Of a DNA stretch of 63,372 nt, positions 1 through 8,091 are shown one piece after another. Source of the DNA: CAKOSP01 sp964370545 (lineage in GTDB: Bacteria; Bacillota_I; Bacilli_A; RF39; UBA660). The stretch's first letter is position 1. The number at the start of each line of letters is the position of its first letter. The position numbers were made by a program, and so were the translations under genes. The stretch spans positions 1 through 63,372 of the forward strand of contig CAYJJQ010000004.1 of assembly GCA_964370545.1 (NCBI GenBank), in the 5' to 3' direction. Below the pieces are notes generated by a model, which was not told the origin of the DNA, ran no database searches, and saw only the letters and a program-made list of their open reading frames with translations.

Positions 1-1
1 A

Positions 2-442
2 ATAAATATAAGTGATTTAAATATTAAGAAGGAAATTATCATTAATGATAATTTCTCTTTTCCTCTAAATAAACATAATTCAATAAAAAGAGTTAATAAT
101 ATAGATTTTATTGGTAAACTATATTATAATATAGCAAATGAAATTGTTTTAGAAGGAAAGATGACTGGAGATATTATTTTAATAGATGCAGTCGATTTAA
201 GTGATATTAACTATAAAATTGATATAAATATTGAAGAAATTATAGAAAACTTTGATAAAGTACTTGATATTAATGCAATTTTGTGGGAAAATATTGTACT
301 GGAAGTACCTATTCGTTTTACTACTAAAGAACTTAGTGATTTAGAAGGTAATGGATGGAAGGTATTAAATGAAGAAGATAGTGATAATGCTATAGATCCT
401 AGACTTGAAAAACTTCAAGAACTATTTAAAGGTGGTGAATAA
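2..442 (+). CDS. yceD: DUF177/YceD family protein, 5' end outside window
   Basis: The reading frame is open from base 2, so the ATG at 161 is only an internal methionine and the true start lies upstream of the window. The visible 146 residues are acidic and end in a segment typical of DUF177 proteins (conserved PIRF, a DPRLEKLQELF-like tail). The usual cysteine-rich core of many family members is not seen in this part. YceD homologues almost always sit directly before rpmF and are linked to ribosome and 23S rRNA metabolism. The rpmF start follows the stop by 2 bases, which supports the call. Identification rests on the tail and the neighbour. Confidence 0.75.
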   Translation: MNISDLNIKKEIIINDNFSFPLNKHNSIKRVNNIDFIGKLYYNIANEIVLEGKMTGDIILIDAVDLSDINYKIDINIEEIIENFDKVLDINAILWENIVLEVPIRFTTKELSDLEGNGWKVLNEEDSDNAIDPRLEKLQELFKGGE

Positions 443-444
443 TA

Positions 445-630
445 ATGGCTGTTCAACAAAGAAGAGTAAGTAAAACAAGAAAAAGACAAAGATTAACACA
501 TATGAAAAAAGATGCTCCAACTGTAACTAAATGTACTAAGTGTGGTGCTGCTTTAAAACCTCATAGAGCTTGCGTTAAATGTGGGACTTATAAAGGTAAA
601 GAAGTAATTAAAGTATCTGAAGAAAAATAA
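445..630 (+). CDS. rpmF: 50S ribosomal protein L32
   Basis: 61 residues, the normal L32 length. The N-terminus is the typical basic tail with repeated Arg/Lys (VSKTRKRQR). A zinc ribbon follows, with two CxxC pairs around residues 30-33 and 43-46. L32 is a late-assembling protein of the large ribosomal subunit. It is translationally coupled to yceD (stop and start 2 bases apart) and followed by a terminator at 674-699. All four zinc cysteines are present, so this is the zinc-binding paralog. Confidence 0.97.
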   Translation: MAVQQRRVSKTRKRQRLTHMKKDAPTVTKCTKCGAALKPHRACVKCGTYKGKEVIKVSEEK

Positions 631-673
631 TTGTGTAAAGTTTTGTAAACAGAGAAAAAAACTTATAAAAAAG

Positions 674-699
674 GTAAATAATATATTTACTTTTTTTTT
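674..699 (+). terminator. Rho-independent terminator of yceD-rpmF
   Basis: A 7-bp stem GTAAATA/TATTTAC with a 3-base loop is followed by nine T. It separates the ribosomal pair from the mraZ operon, and a candidate -35 for mraZ (TTTACT, 686-691) overlaps its right arm. Confidence 0.8.
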
Positions 700-708
700 G
701 TTTTAAGG

Positions 709-750
709 TATTATTAATGTATGCAGTGGTAGACTGTGGGGGAAAGTGGG
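709..750 (+). promoter_or_regulatory. mraZ promoter -10 and three MraZ boxes
   Basis: A -10 like TATTAT lies at 709-714 with TTTACT 17 bp upstream. Three direct repeats beginning GTGG start at 726, 736 and 746, exactly 10 bp apart, between the promoter and mraZ. MraZ is known to bind short TGGG-type repeats with this periodicity upstream of its own gene, so these are very likely its operator. The third box also falls where the ribosome site of mraZ (start 758) should be, so binding could affect translation as well. Confidence 0.8.
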
Positions 751-757
751 TAGTCAA

Positions 758-1195
758 ATGTTGATTGGTGAATTTCGTCATAACTTAGATGAAAAAAACA
801 GACTAGTAATACCTACTAAATATCGTGAAAAGCTTGGTAAAAATTTTATAATTACTAGAGGTATTGAAAAATGCTTATATGTTTATTCGTATACTGAGTG
901 GGAGATATTAGTAAAAAAACTAGAAACTTTATCTTTTACAAAAAAAGACGCCAGAACATTTACAAGAGCTTTTTTCTCAGGAGCAAGCGATTGCGGAATT
1001 GATAAAGCTGGAAGAGTCGTAATAACTGATAACCAAACTACTTATGCTAATCTAAATAAAGAATGTGTAATAGTGGGTGTTAATAATCGTTTAGAAATTT
1101 GGGATCAAGACTTATATGATAACTTTATGGAAGAAAATAAAGATGCAATGGAAGAAATAGCAGAGCATCTATTCGAGGTAAACAATGCATTATAG
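758..1195 (+). CDS. mraZ: Transcriptional regulator MraZ
   Basis: MraZ is a ring-forming AbrB-type DNA-binding protein that represses the division and cell-wall (dcw) operon. The protein shows two copies of the family motif: NLDEKNRLVIPTKYRE near the N-terminus and GIDKAGRVVI about 70 residues later. An in-frame GTG at 746 is possible, but the ATG at 758 gives the standard MLIGEF start and places GTGGG as ribosome site 7 bases upstream, so I chose 758 (145 residues). It overlaps rsmH by 11 bases. Regulation is likely autogenous through the boxes at 726-750. Confidence 0.93.
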   Translation: MLIGEFRHNLDEKNRLVIPTKYREKLGKNFIITRGIEKCLYVYSYTEWEILVKKLETLSFTKKDARTFTRAFFSGASDCGIDKAGRVVITDNQTTYANLNKECVIVGVNNRLEIWDQDLYDNFMEENKDAMEEIAEHLFEVNNAL

Positions 1196-2096
1196 TGTTA
1201 TGTTAAATGAAACGATAGATAATCTTAATATAAAGCCTGATGGCATTTATGTAGATGGTACAGTTGGTTATGCAGGTCATAGTAAGAAAATATTAGAAAA
1301 ACTTACTACTGGTCATTTATATGGTTTTGATCAAGATATTAAAGCTATTAATCATAGCAATGAGTTACTAAGTAAAATCAATAATAACTTTACTTTAATT
1401 CATACCAATTTTGAGAATTTAGTTACCGCTCTTGAAAAAGAGGGAGTTACTAAAATAGATGGTATTATACTAGACTTAGGGTTTTCATCACCTCAAGTTG
1501 ATGATCCTACTAGAGGTTTTTCATTTATGAATGATGGACCGTTAGATATGAGAATGAGTAATGGTGGAATAAGTGCTAAAGATATAATTGATACTTATGA
1601 AGAAGAAAAATTAACTGAAATATTTTATAGATATGGGGAAGAAAAATTATCTAAGCCTATAGCTAAAAAAATTGTTGAATGTAAAAATAATATTAATACA
1701 ACACTTGAGTTAGTAGAAACAATTAAAAGTGCTGTAGGAGCTAATTATTTTTATAAAAATCATCCTGATAGAAAAATATTTCAATCAATAAGAATAGAAG
1801 TTAATCGTGAACTTAAAGTATTAGAAACAGTACTTCATGATGTAACAAAGATATTAAATAGTGAAGGAAGAATATGTGTAATATCATTTCATTCGCTAGA
1901 AGATAGAATAGTAAAGACTATATTTAAAGAATATAGTGAAATAAATGAAATGGTTAGAGGGTTACCAGTAATACCAGAAGAATATAAACCTATTCTTAAA
2001 TTGGTGTTTAAAAATCCTCTTCTACCTACCATAAAAGAGTTGGAAGAAAATACTAGAAGTAAGAGTGCAAAATTAAGAGTTGCAGAAAGGCTATAA
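1185..2096 (+). CDS. rsmH: 16S rRNA (cytosine-1402-N4) methyltransferase
   Basis: RsmH (MraW) methylates N4 of C1402 in the decoding centre of 16S rRNA using SAM. The 303 residues match the family length. The SAM-binding motif VDGTVGYAGHS lies at about residue 23. The family hallmarks DLGFSSPQVDDPTRGFSF and LDMRM are near residues 98-125, and ISFHSLEDR near 235. The start overlaps the end of mraZ by 11 bases, the usual arrangement in this operon. Confidence 0.96.
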   Translation: MHYSVMLNETIDNLNIKPDGIYVDGTVGYAGHSKKILEKLTTGHLYGFDQDIKAINHSNELLSKINNNFTLIHTNFENLVTALEKEGVTKIDGIILDLGFSSPQVDDPTRGFSFMNDGPLDMRMSNGGISAKDIIDTYEEEKLTEIFYRYGEEKLSKPIAKKIVECKNNINTTLELVETIKSAVGANYFYKNHPDRKIFQSIRIEVNRELKVLETVLHDVTKILNSEGRICVISFHSLEDRIVKTIFKEYSEINEMVRGLPVIPEEYKPILKLVFKNPLLPTIKELEENTRSKSAKLRVAERL

Positions 2097-2097
2097 A

Positions 2098-2397
2098 ATG
2101 AAATCAGCTAATACTAAAAAATTAAAATTGTTAAAAGGAGAAAAGATAATGTATTTGCTTTTAATGCTTTTAATTGTTATAATACCAGTAGTAAACATAT
2201 TTATACAGGGTATGCTTTCTGAAACTAATATAAAAAGAGAAGAGCTTGAATTTAAGATTGCTAGTCAAAAGCAAGTAAACGAAAGTTTATCAATGCAAGT
2301 AAATGAACTTACTAGTCTTCAAAATATTCAAGCTGTAGCAGAAACTTATAACCTTACCCATGTAAATGGAAATATAAAAGATATTGAAAGTGAGTAA
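2098..2397 (+). CDS. ftsL: FtsL-like cell division protein
   Basis: A small bitopic membrane protein: short basic cytoplasmic tail, one hydrophobic helix (about residues 17-37) and an external segment with leucine/isoleucine spacing of a short coiled coil. FtsL bridges divisome proteins around the septal transpeptidase. Sequence is too divergent for a motif call; position between rsmH and the PASTA transpeptidase carries the assignment. A TTG at 2080 would add six residues, but GAAAGG at 2084-2089 fits the ATG at 2098 better. Confidence 0.75.
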   Translation: MKSANTKKLKLLKGEKIMYLLLMLLIVIIPVVNIFIQGMLSETNIKREELEFKIASQKQVNESLSMQVNELTSLQNIQAVAETYNLTHVNGNIKDIESE

Positions 2398-2400
2398 TAA

Positions 2401-4482
2401 ATGAAAAAAAGAGTAACCGTTAGCACATATAAATTATTTGCCCTAGCTGTTATTCTTTTTTTAATTGTTGCAATTACTAGGTTAGGAATTGTAGCACTTG
2501 CCAGTCAAGTTGATGGTATGAATATAGATGCTTTTGCTAAATCAAGAAATACTGTTTCTAAGACGCTTTATGCCGATAGAGGGGTAATATATGATGTTAA
2601 TGGAGAAATACTTGCTCAGACGGTTAATTCATATACAGTAATAGCTTTTTTAGAAGAATCAAGAACTGAAAGTGAAGATAATATAAGGCATGTTATAAAT
2701 AAAGAAGAGACTGCTAAAGCATTAGCGCCGATACTTGAGATGACAGAAGAAAGAATATTAGAACTTTTATTAAGAGATAAATATCAAGTTGAGCTTAAAC
2801 AAAATATTACTGAACTTACTAGAAGTAAAATAGAAGAACTTAATTTAGATGGAATAGGTTTTTCAGAAAGCTCTACTAGATATTATCAATCTGGTACTTT
2901 TGCATCTTATATAGTTGGTTATGCTAAACCTAATTCTGAGGGAATAATAACAGGTGAGCTTGGTATTGAAAGTTTTTATAATGATGAACTTAAAGGTATA
3001 GATGGTGAAACAACATATGAAAAAGATCTGTATGGTTATAAAATACCTAACTCACCAGAACATACTATCGATCCTATTTCAGGATCAGATGTATATTTAA
3101 CTATTGATAGTAGTATTCAATTAATACTTGAAAATGCTATTAATGATATATCTAAATTATCTCATGAATGGGCTATTATGACAGTTATGGATGCTAATAC
3201 AGGTGCTATAGTAGGATCTGCTACTAGTCCATCTTTTAATCCTAATGATCTTAATACTATAGATAGTTATTTAAATCCTTTAGTAAGTTATCAGTATGAG
3301 CCTGGTTCTACAATGAAAACATTCTCATTTGCAGCAGCAATAGAAGAAGGTATTTATAATGGTAGTGATACTTTTAAATCCGGATCTATTGATGTAGCAG
3401 ATGTAACTATTAGTGATTATAATGATATAGGTTGGGGTGATATATCTTATGATACTGGTTATGCTTATTCATCAAATGTAGCAACTACGCTTCTTGCATT
3501 AGACTTAGGAACTCCTACGCTAACTGATTATTATTATTCTTTAGGATTTGGTACTAAAACAGGTATAGAATTATCTGGAGAACTTGCAGGAGAAATTAAT
3601 TTTTATTACCAATCAGAGCTTGCTAATGCAGCGTTTGGTCAAGGTATTGCTGTAACGCCTATACAGCTTTTACAGGCATACACAACTATTACAAATAATG
3701 GTGTTATGATAAAACCATATATAGTTGATAAAGTAGTAGATTATAATGGTAATGTTGTGTATGAAGGTAGTAGAACTGAAATAGAAAAAGTATATTCTAA
3801 AGATACAATGGACTATATGCAAAACTTAATGTATGATGTTGTATATAATGGGACTACTAAATATTATCAAACAGATAATGTAACTATTATAGGAAAAACT
3901 GGTACTGCTCAGATAGCATCACCTAATGGTGGTTATTTAACTGGTGATAATGAAGTTATTAGAAGTTTTATGAGTGTTTTTCCAAAAGAAGAACCTAAAT
4001 ATATATTATATGTAGCAACCTCTAAATATGTAGGAGGTAATGTTAATTTAGCAGCAGCAACTACTAATGCTATAGAAGAAATAGCTAGTTATGCTAAAAT
4101 AACTGATGTAGTAGTTGATCATAAAGTGAAAGAAACAATCTATTTAGAAAATTATATTAGTGCTAATACTAATGAAACAGTAAAAAATTTAGAAAGCATT
4201 AATTTAAAACCGATAGTTATTGGAACTGGTAATTATATTATTAACCAGTACCCATATAAAGACTTAACTGTATTTGAAGGAGATAAAATATTTCTTAAAA
4301 CTAACTCAACATCCTTCACTATGCCAGATTTAACTGGCTATAGTGCCTCTGATTTAAAAACTGTAACCAGTTTTTTAAATCTAACTTATCAAGCAACAGG
4401 ATATGGTTATGTTAGTACTCAAAGTATACCAGTAGGAACTATCTTAACTGAAGATTCTTTATTAGAAGTGGAGCTTCAATAA
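2401..4482 (+). CDS. Class B penicillin-binding protein (septal transpeptidase) with PASTA domain
   Basis: 693-residue membrane-anchored D,D-transpeptidase that crosslinks peptidoglycan. An N-terminal membrane helix (about 12-33) is followed by the dimerisation domain with RGVIYDVNGEILA, then the catalytic domain with STMK (Ser303-Lys306), SSN (357-359) and KTG (499-501). A C-terminal PASTA domain occupies about residues 640-693, with a weaker PASTA-like stretch before it. Position after ftsL points to the FtsI/PBP2B role at the septum. A second class B enzyme lies at 8092. Confidence 0.93.
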   Translation: MKKRVTVSTYKLFALAVILFLIVAITRLGIVALASQVDGMNIDAFAKSRNTVSKTLYADRGVIYDVNGEILAQTVNSYTVIAFLEESRTESEDNIRHVINKEETAKALAPILEMTEERILELLLRDKYQVELKQNITELTRSKIEELNLDGIGFSESSTRYYQSGTFASYIVGYAKPNSEGIITGELGIESFYNDELKGIDGETTYEKDLYGYKIPNSPEHTIDPISGSDVYLTIDSSIQLILENAINDISKLSHEWAIMTVMDANTGAIVGSATSPSFNPNDLNTIDSYLNPLVSYQYEPGSTMKTFSFAAAIEEGIYNGSDTFKSGSIDVADVTISDYNDIGWGDISYDTGYAYSSNVATTLLALDLGTPTLTDYYYSLGFGTKTGIELSGELAGEINFYYQSELANAAFGQGIAVTPIQLLQAYTTITNNGVMIKPYIVDKVVDYNGNVVYEGSRTEIEKVYSKDTMDYMQNLMYDVVYNGTTKYYQTDNVTIIGKTGTAQIASPNGGYLTGDNEVIRSFMSVFPKEEPKYILYVATSKYVGGNVNLAAATTNAIEEIASYAKITDVVVDHKVKETIYLENYISANTNETVKNLESINLKPIVIGTGNYIINQYPYKDLTVFEGDKIFLKTNSTSFTMPDLTGYSASDLKTVTSFLNLTYQATGYGYVSTQSIPVGTILTEDSLLEVELQ

Positions 4483-5066
4483 TGAAAAAGTTAATTATAA
4501 GTATTATTTTTTTAATACTATTCATTATAGCTACCACTTTTAAAGATGTATTTTTAAGTCTTGATACCACCATTATGAATTATATGATTGAAATTAATAG
4601 TGAAAATCTCACGACTATCTTTAGTGTTATTACCCAGTTTGGTGGTGGGGTAGTATTAATTATTTTGACTTTAATATTAGGTTTTATATATAAAAAGAAG
4701 TTTCCTTTAATAGCTTCTACTTTAGCTTTTTCTTTTTTGTTAAATGAATTATTTAAAAATGTTATAAGAAAAGCAAGACCTGAGTATGCTTTAAGTTTAG
4801 AACATGGGTTTTCATTTCCGAGTGGACATTCGATGGTAAGTATGTCATTTTATGGAATTTTGATATATTTGATTTTTCAAAGTAAACAAAAAATGGTGTA
4901 TAAAATCGTAGAAAGTAGCATACTGATATTGCTAGTTTTAAGTATAGGTTTTAGTAGGTTGTACCTAAGAGTACACTACTTTAGTGATGTGTTATATGGT
5001 TTAGTATTAGGAATGATATTTTTGAATATTTTAATAAATGTAAAAAACAACTTTTTTAAAAAATGA
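4482..5066 (+). CDS. PAP2-family membrane phosphatase
   Basis: 194-residue integral membrane protein with about five or six hydrophobic segments. It carries the three phosphatase signatures: KNVIRKARP (motif 1), FPSGHS (motif 2) and SRLYLRVHYFSD (motif 3, catalytic His and Asp). Family members dephosphorylate lipid phosphates such as undecaprenyl diphosphate, phosphatidic acid or phosphatidylglycerol phosphate. Start and stop overlap by one base with the transpeptidase, so a role in recycling the undecaprenyl carrier for wall synthesis is a reasonable inference, not proven. Confidence 0.85.
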   Translation: MKKLIISIIFLILFIIATTFKDVFLSLDTTIMNYMIEINSENLTTIFSVITQFGGGVVLIILTLILGFIYKKKFPLIASTLAFSFLLNELFKNVIRKARPEYALSLEHGFSFPSGHSMVSMSFYGILIYLIFQSKQKMVYKIVESSILILLVLSIGFSRLYLRVHYFSDVLYGLVLGMIFLNILINVKNNFFKK

Positions 5067-5078
5067 GTTGTTTTTTTT
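5045..5078 (+). terminator. Rho-independent terminator
   Basis: AAACAACT pairs with AGTTGTTT across a 13-base loop and a T run follows. It overlaps the last codons of the PAP2 gene and closes the first wall-gene transcript ahead of pflB. Confidence 0.75.
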
Positions 5079-5122
5079 ATTTTTTTGTTGTAAAATTATT
5101 ATACCTAAGATAGGAGTTAGTA

Positions 5123-7348
5123 ATGGAAGTAAATAAATTTAATGAAGGTAAATGGACTACAGAAATAAATGTAGATGATTTTATTCAAAGTAATTATATA
5201 AAATATGATGGGGATAAATCATTTTTAAGTGAAGCAACAGATAAAACTAATATATTAGTTGATAAATATGAAAGTTTATTAGTAGAAGAACTTAAAAATG
5301 GTGTTTTAGATATAGATACCGAAAATATTAGTGGAATTAATTCGTTTAAACCGGGTTATATAGATAAAGAAAACGAAATAATAGTGGGTCTTCAAACCGA
5401 TAAACCTTTAAAAAGAATTTATCAACCTTTTGGAGGAATTAGAACTGCTAAAGGTGCCATGGAAGCTTATGGTTATAGTTTTGATGAAACTAAAGAAAAT
5501 TTTTTAGAACAATATGTTAAAACTCATAATGATGGAGTATTTTCAGCATACGATGAAGATATAAGAAAAGCTAGAAAAGTAGGTCTTATTACAGGTCTTC
5601 CAGATGCTTATGGCAGAGGAAGAATTATTGGTGATTACAGAAGAGTAGCTTTATATGGTATAGATAGATTAATGGAAGAAAAATCTAAAGACTTTAAAAA
5701 ATATACTTCATATGATATGAGTGATGAATTAATCCGTTTAAGAGAAGAAATATTTGAGCAACATAAAGCATTAGCAGAAATAAAGGAAATGGCTTTAAGC
5801 TATGGTTTTGATATTTCAAAACCCGCATGTAATGCCCGTGAAGCAGTGCAGTGGACATACTTTGGATATTTAGCTGCCGTTAAAGAAAATAACGGAGCTG
5901 CTATGAGTTTAGGACGCATTGATGCTTTCTTAGATATATATATAGAAAAAGATTTAAAAGAAGGTATTATAACTGAAAAAGAAGCTCAAGAATTAATTGA
6001 TCAATTAGTAATTAAATTAAGATTAGTAAGACATTTAAGAACTCCTGAATATGATGAATTATTTACAGGAGATCCTACATGGGTAACTTGCTCTATAGGT
6101 GGTATTAATTTAAAAGGTGAGTCAATGGTTACTAAAACAGCATATAGAATGCTTCATACTTTAGTTAACTTAAAACCGTCTCCTGAACCTAATATGACTA
6201 TACTTTGGAGTGAAAAACTTCCTAGTGATTTTAAAAAATATTGTTCAGAAATATCGATATTAACTGATTCAATACAGTATGAAAATGATGATTTAATGAG
6301 ACCAGTTTATGGTCATGATTATGCTATAGCGTGCTGTGTATCAGCAATGAAACTTGGTAAAGATATGCAATTTTTTGGAGCTAGATGTAACATTGCTAAA
6401 GCATTATTATACGCTATAAATGGTGGCATAGATGAAATAACAGGCGATGAAATAATAAGTGGTTTGTATCACTCGGATTCAATAATATTAGATTATGAAA
6501 AAGTTAAAGACGCATACTTTAATGTACTTGAAAAAGTATGTGCAACATACGCTAAAGCTATGAATATCATTCATTATATGCATGATAAATATGCTTATGA
6601 AAAAGCACAAATGGCTCTTCATGATTCAGTAGTTCATAGATATATGGCTTATGGTGTAGCTGGTTTATCAGTAGTGGCAGACTCATTATCAGCTATAAAA
6701 TATGCTAAAGTAAAACCAATTAGAAATGAAGAAGGCGTAGCAATAGACTTTGAAGTAGAAGGTGATTATCCAACATTTGGAAATGATGATGATAAGGTTG
6801 ATGATATAGCATTAGAAGTGCTTGAAAAAGTATCTAGTGAACTAAAAAAACATAAATGTTATAAAGATGCAGAGCCAACGCTTTCAGTTCTTACAATTAC
6901 ATCAAATGTAGTTTATGGTAAAAAAACAGGGTCTACTCCTGATGGAAGAAAAAAAGGCGTTCCTTTTGCTCCCGGTGCTAATCCAATGCATGAACGTGAT
7001 ATAAAAGGTGCAATAGCATCATTAAATTCTGTTGCTAAAATAAATTACGAAGCTTGTTGTAAAGATGGGATTTCAAATACATTTTCAATAATGCCGGATT
7101 CACTTGGTAAAGATAGAGAAACTCAAACTCAAAATTTAGTATCTTTATTAGATGGTTACTTTAAAAAAGGTGCTCATCATTTAAATGTAAATGTTCTTAC
7201 AAGAGAAACTTTAATAGAAGCTATGAATAATCCTTCTAAATATCCACTACTTACTATTAGAGTATCAGGGTACGCAGTTAGATTTAATAGACTTACTAAA
7301 GTTCAACAAGAAGAAGTAATTAAGAGAACTTTTCATGACAAAATGTAA
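5123..7348 (+). CDS. pflB: Formate C-acetyltransferase (pyruvate formate-lyase)
   Basis: Glycyl radical enzyme that converts pyruvate and CoA to acetyl-CoA and formate, a cytoplasmic key step of anaerobic mixed-acid fermentation. 741 residues, the normal PFL length. The active-site cysteine pair Cys404-Cys405 lies in YGHDYAIACCVSAM, and the glycyl radical site is Gly716 in RVSGYAV near the C-terminus. Both are intact and spaced as in true PFL rather than in other glycyl radical enzymes. The activase gene overlaps by 14 bases. Its place inside the wall-gene cluster is unusual. Confidence 0.97.
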   Translation: MEVNKFNEGKWTTEINVDDFIQSNYIKYDGDKSFLSEATDKTNILVDKYESLLVEELKNGVLDIDTENISGINSFKPGYIDKENEIIVGLQTDKPLKRIYQPFGGIRTAKGAMEAYGYSFDETKENFLEQYVKTHNDGVFSAYDEDIRKARKVGLITGLPDAYGRGRIIGDYRRVALYGIDRLMEEKSKDFKKYTSYDMSDELIRLREEIFEQHKALAEIKEMALSYGFDISKPACNAREAVQWTYFGYLAAVKENNGAAMSLGRIDAFLDIYIEKDLKEGIITEKEAQELIDQLVIKLRLVRHLRTPEYDELFTGDPTWVTCSIGGINLKGESMVTKTAYRMLHTLVNLKPSPEPNMTILWSEKLPSDFKKYCSEISILTDSIQYENDDLMRPVYGHDYAIACCVSAMKLGKDMQFFGARCNIAKALLYAINGGIDEITGDEIISGLYHSDSIILDYEKVKDAYFNVLEKVCATYAKAMNIIHYMHDKYAYEKAQMALHDSVVHRYMAYGVAGLSVVADSLSAIKYAKVKPIRNEEGVAIDFEVEGDYPTFGNDDDKVDDIALEVLEKVSSELKKHKCYKDAEPTLSVLTITSNVVYGKKTGSTPDGRKKGVPFAPGANPMHERDIKGAIASLNSVAKINYEACCKDGISNTFSIMPDSLGKDRETQTQNLVSLLDGYFKKGAHHLNVNVLTRETLIEAMNNPSKYPLLTIRVSGYAVRFNRLTKVQQEEVIKRTFHDKM

Positions 7349-8051
7349 TGTTGCTAGTATAGATAGTATAGAAACAATGGGTATGCTTGATGGTCCTGGA
7401 ATAAGAACTATAGTGTTTTTTAACGGATGTAACTTAAGATGTAAATATTGTCATAATCCTGAAATGCAAACTATGAAAAGTACTAATACTACTTTAGAAG
7501 AATTATATGATGAAATAATGAAAAATAAAGAGTATTTTGGAGATAAGGGTGGTGTTACTTTTTCCGGAGGAGAGCCTTTATTACAATCTGATTTCTTAGT
7601 AGAGTTATCTAAAAAACTTAAAGAAGATAATATACATATAGCTCTTGATACAGCCGGGACTGTACCTTCATTTAATGAAAAACTACTTGAATATATAGAC
7701 TTAGTTATTTTAGATGTTAAAGCTTTAGAAGAAGAAACTTTTAAAGATTTAGTTAATTTTGATATTAAATATTATTACTATTTTTTAGATAAACTAAAAA
7801 AGTATAATAATAAATTATGGATTAGACAAGTAATAATACCTGATGTAAATGATAATTATGATTATATAAATAAATTACATTTATTTTTAAAAGATATACC
7901 TAATATAGAAAAAATAGAGTTCTTGCCATATCATAAGTATGGTGATGAAAAATATATTAAACTAGGAATAAATAATCCATATAAAGATAAAGAAAGTATG
8001 GACATAAATAAATGTAATGAGTTATATGAATATTTTAAGAAAATAGATTAA
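7335..8051 (+). CDS. pflA: Pyruvate formate-lyase activating enzyme
   Basis: Radical SAM enzyme that installs the glycyl radical on PflB. The 4Fe-4S motif C32-x3-C36-x2-C39 sits in FFNGCNLRCKYCHNPE, followed by the TFSGGEPLLQ motif typical of activases. 238 residues, without the additional ferredoxin-like insert of larger activases. Overlap with pflB implies translational coupling. A weak AT-rich hairpin with a T run (8041-8065) may end the transcript. Confidence 0.96.
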   Translation: MTKCNVASIDSIETMGMLDGPGIRTIVFFNGCNLRCKYCHNPEMQTMKSTNTTLEELYDEIMKNKEYFGDKGGVTFSGGEPLLQSDFLVELSKKLKEDNIHIALDTAGTVPSFNEKLLEYIDLVILDVKALEEETFKDLVNFDIKYYYYFLDKLKKYNNKLWIRQVIIPDVNDNYDYINKLHLFLKDIPNIEKIEFLPYHKYGDEKYIKLGINNPYKDKESMDINKCNELYEYFKKID

Positions 8052-8065
8052 TTTCTATTTTTTTT
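8041..8065 (+). terminator. Possible weak terminator after pflBA
   Basis: AAATAG pairs with CTATTT, followed by a T run. The stem is short and AT-only, so partial read-through into the next penicillin-binding protein gene is likely. Confidence 0.4.
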
Positions 8066-8091
8066 ATGAATATAATTATTTAGGAGAAAAT

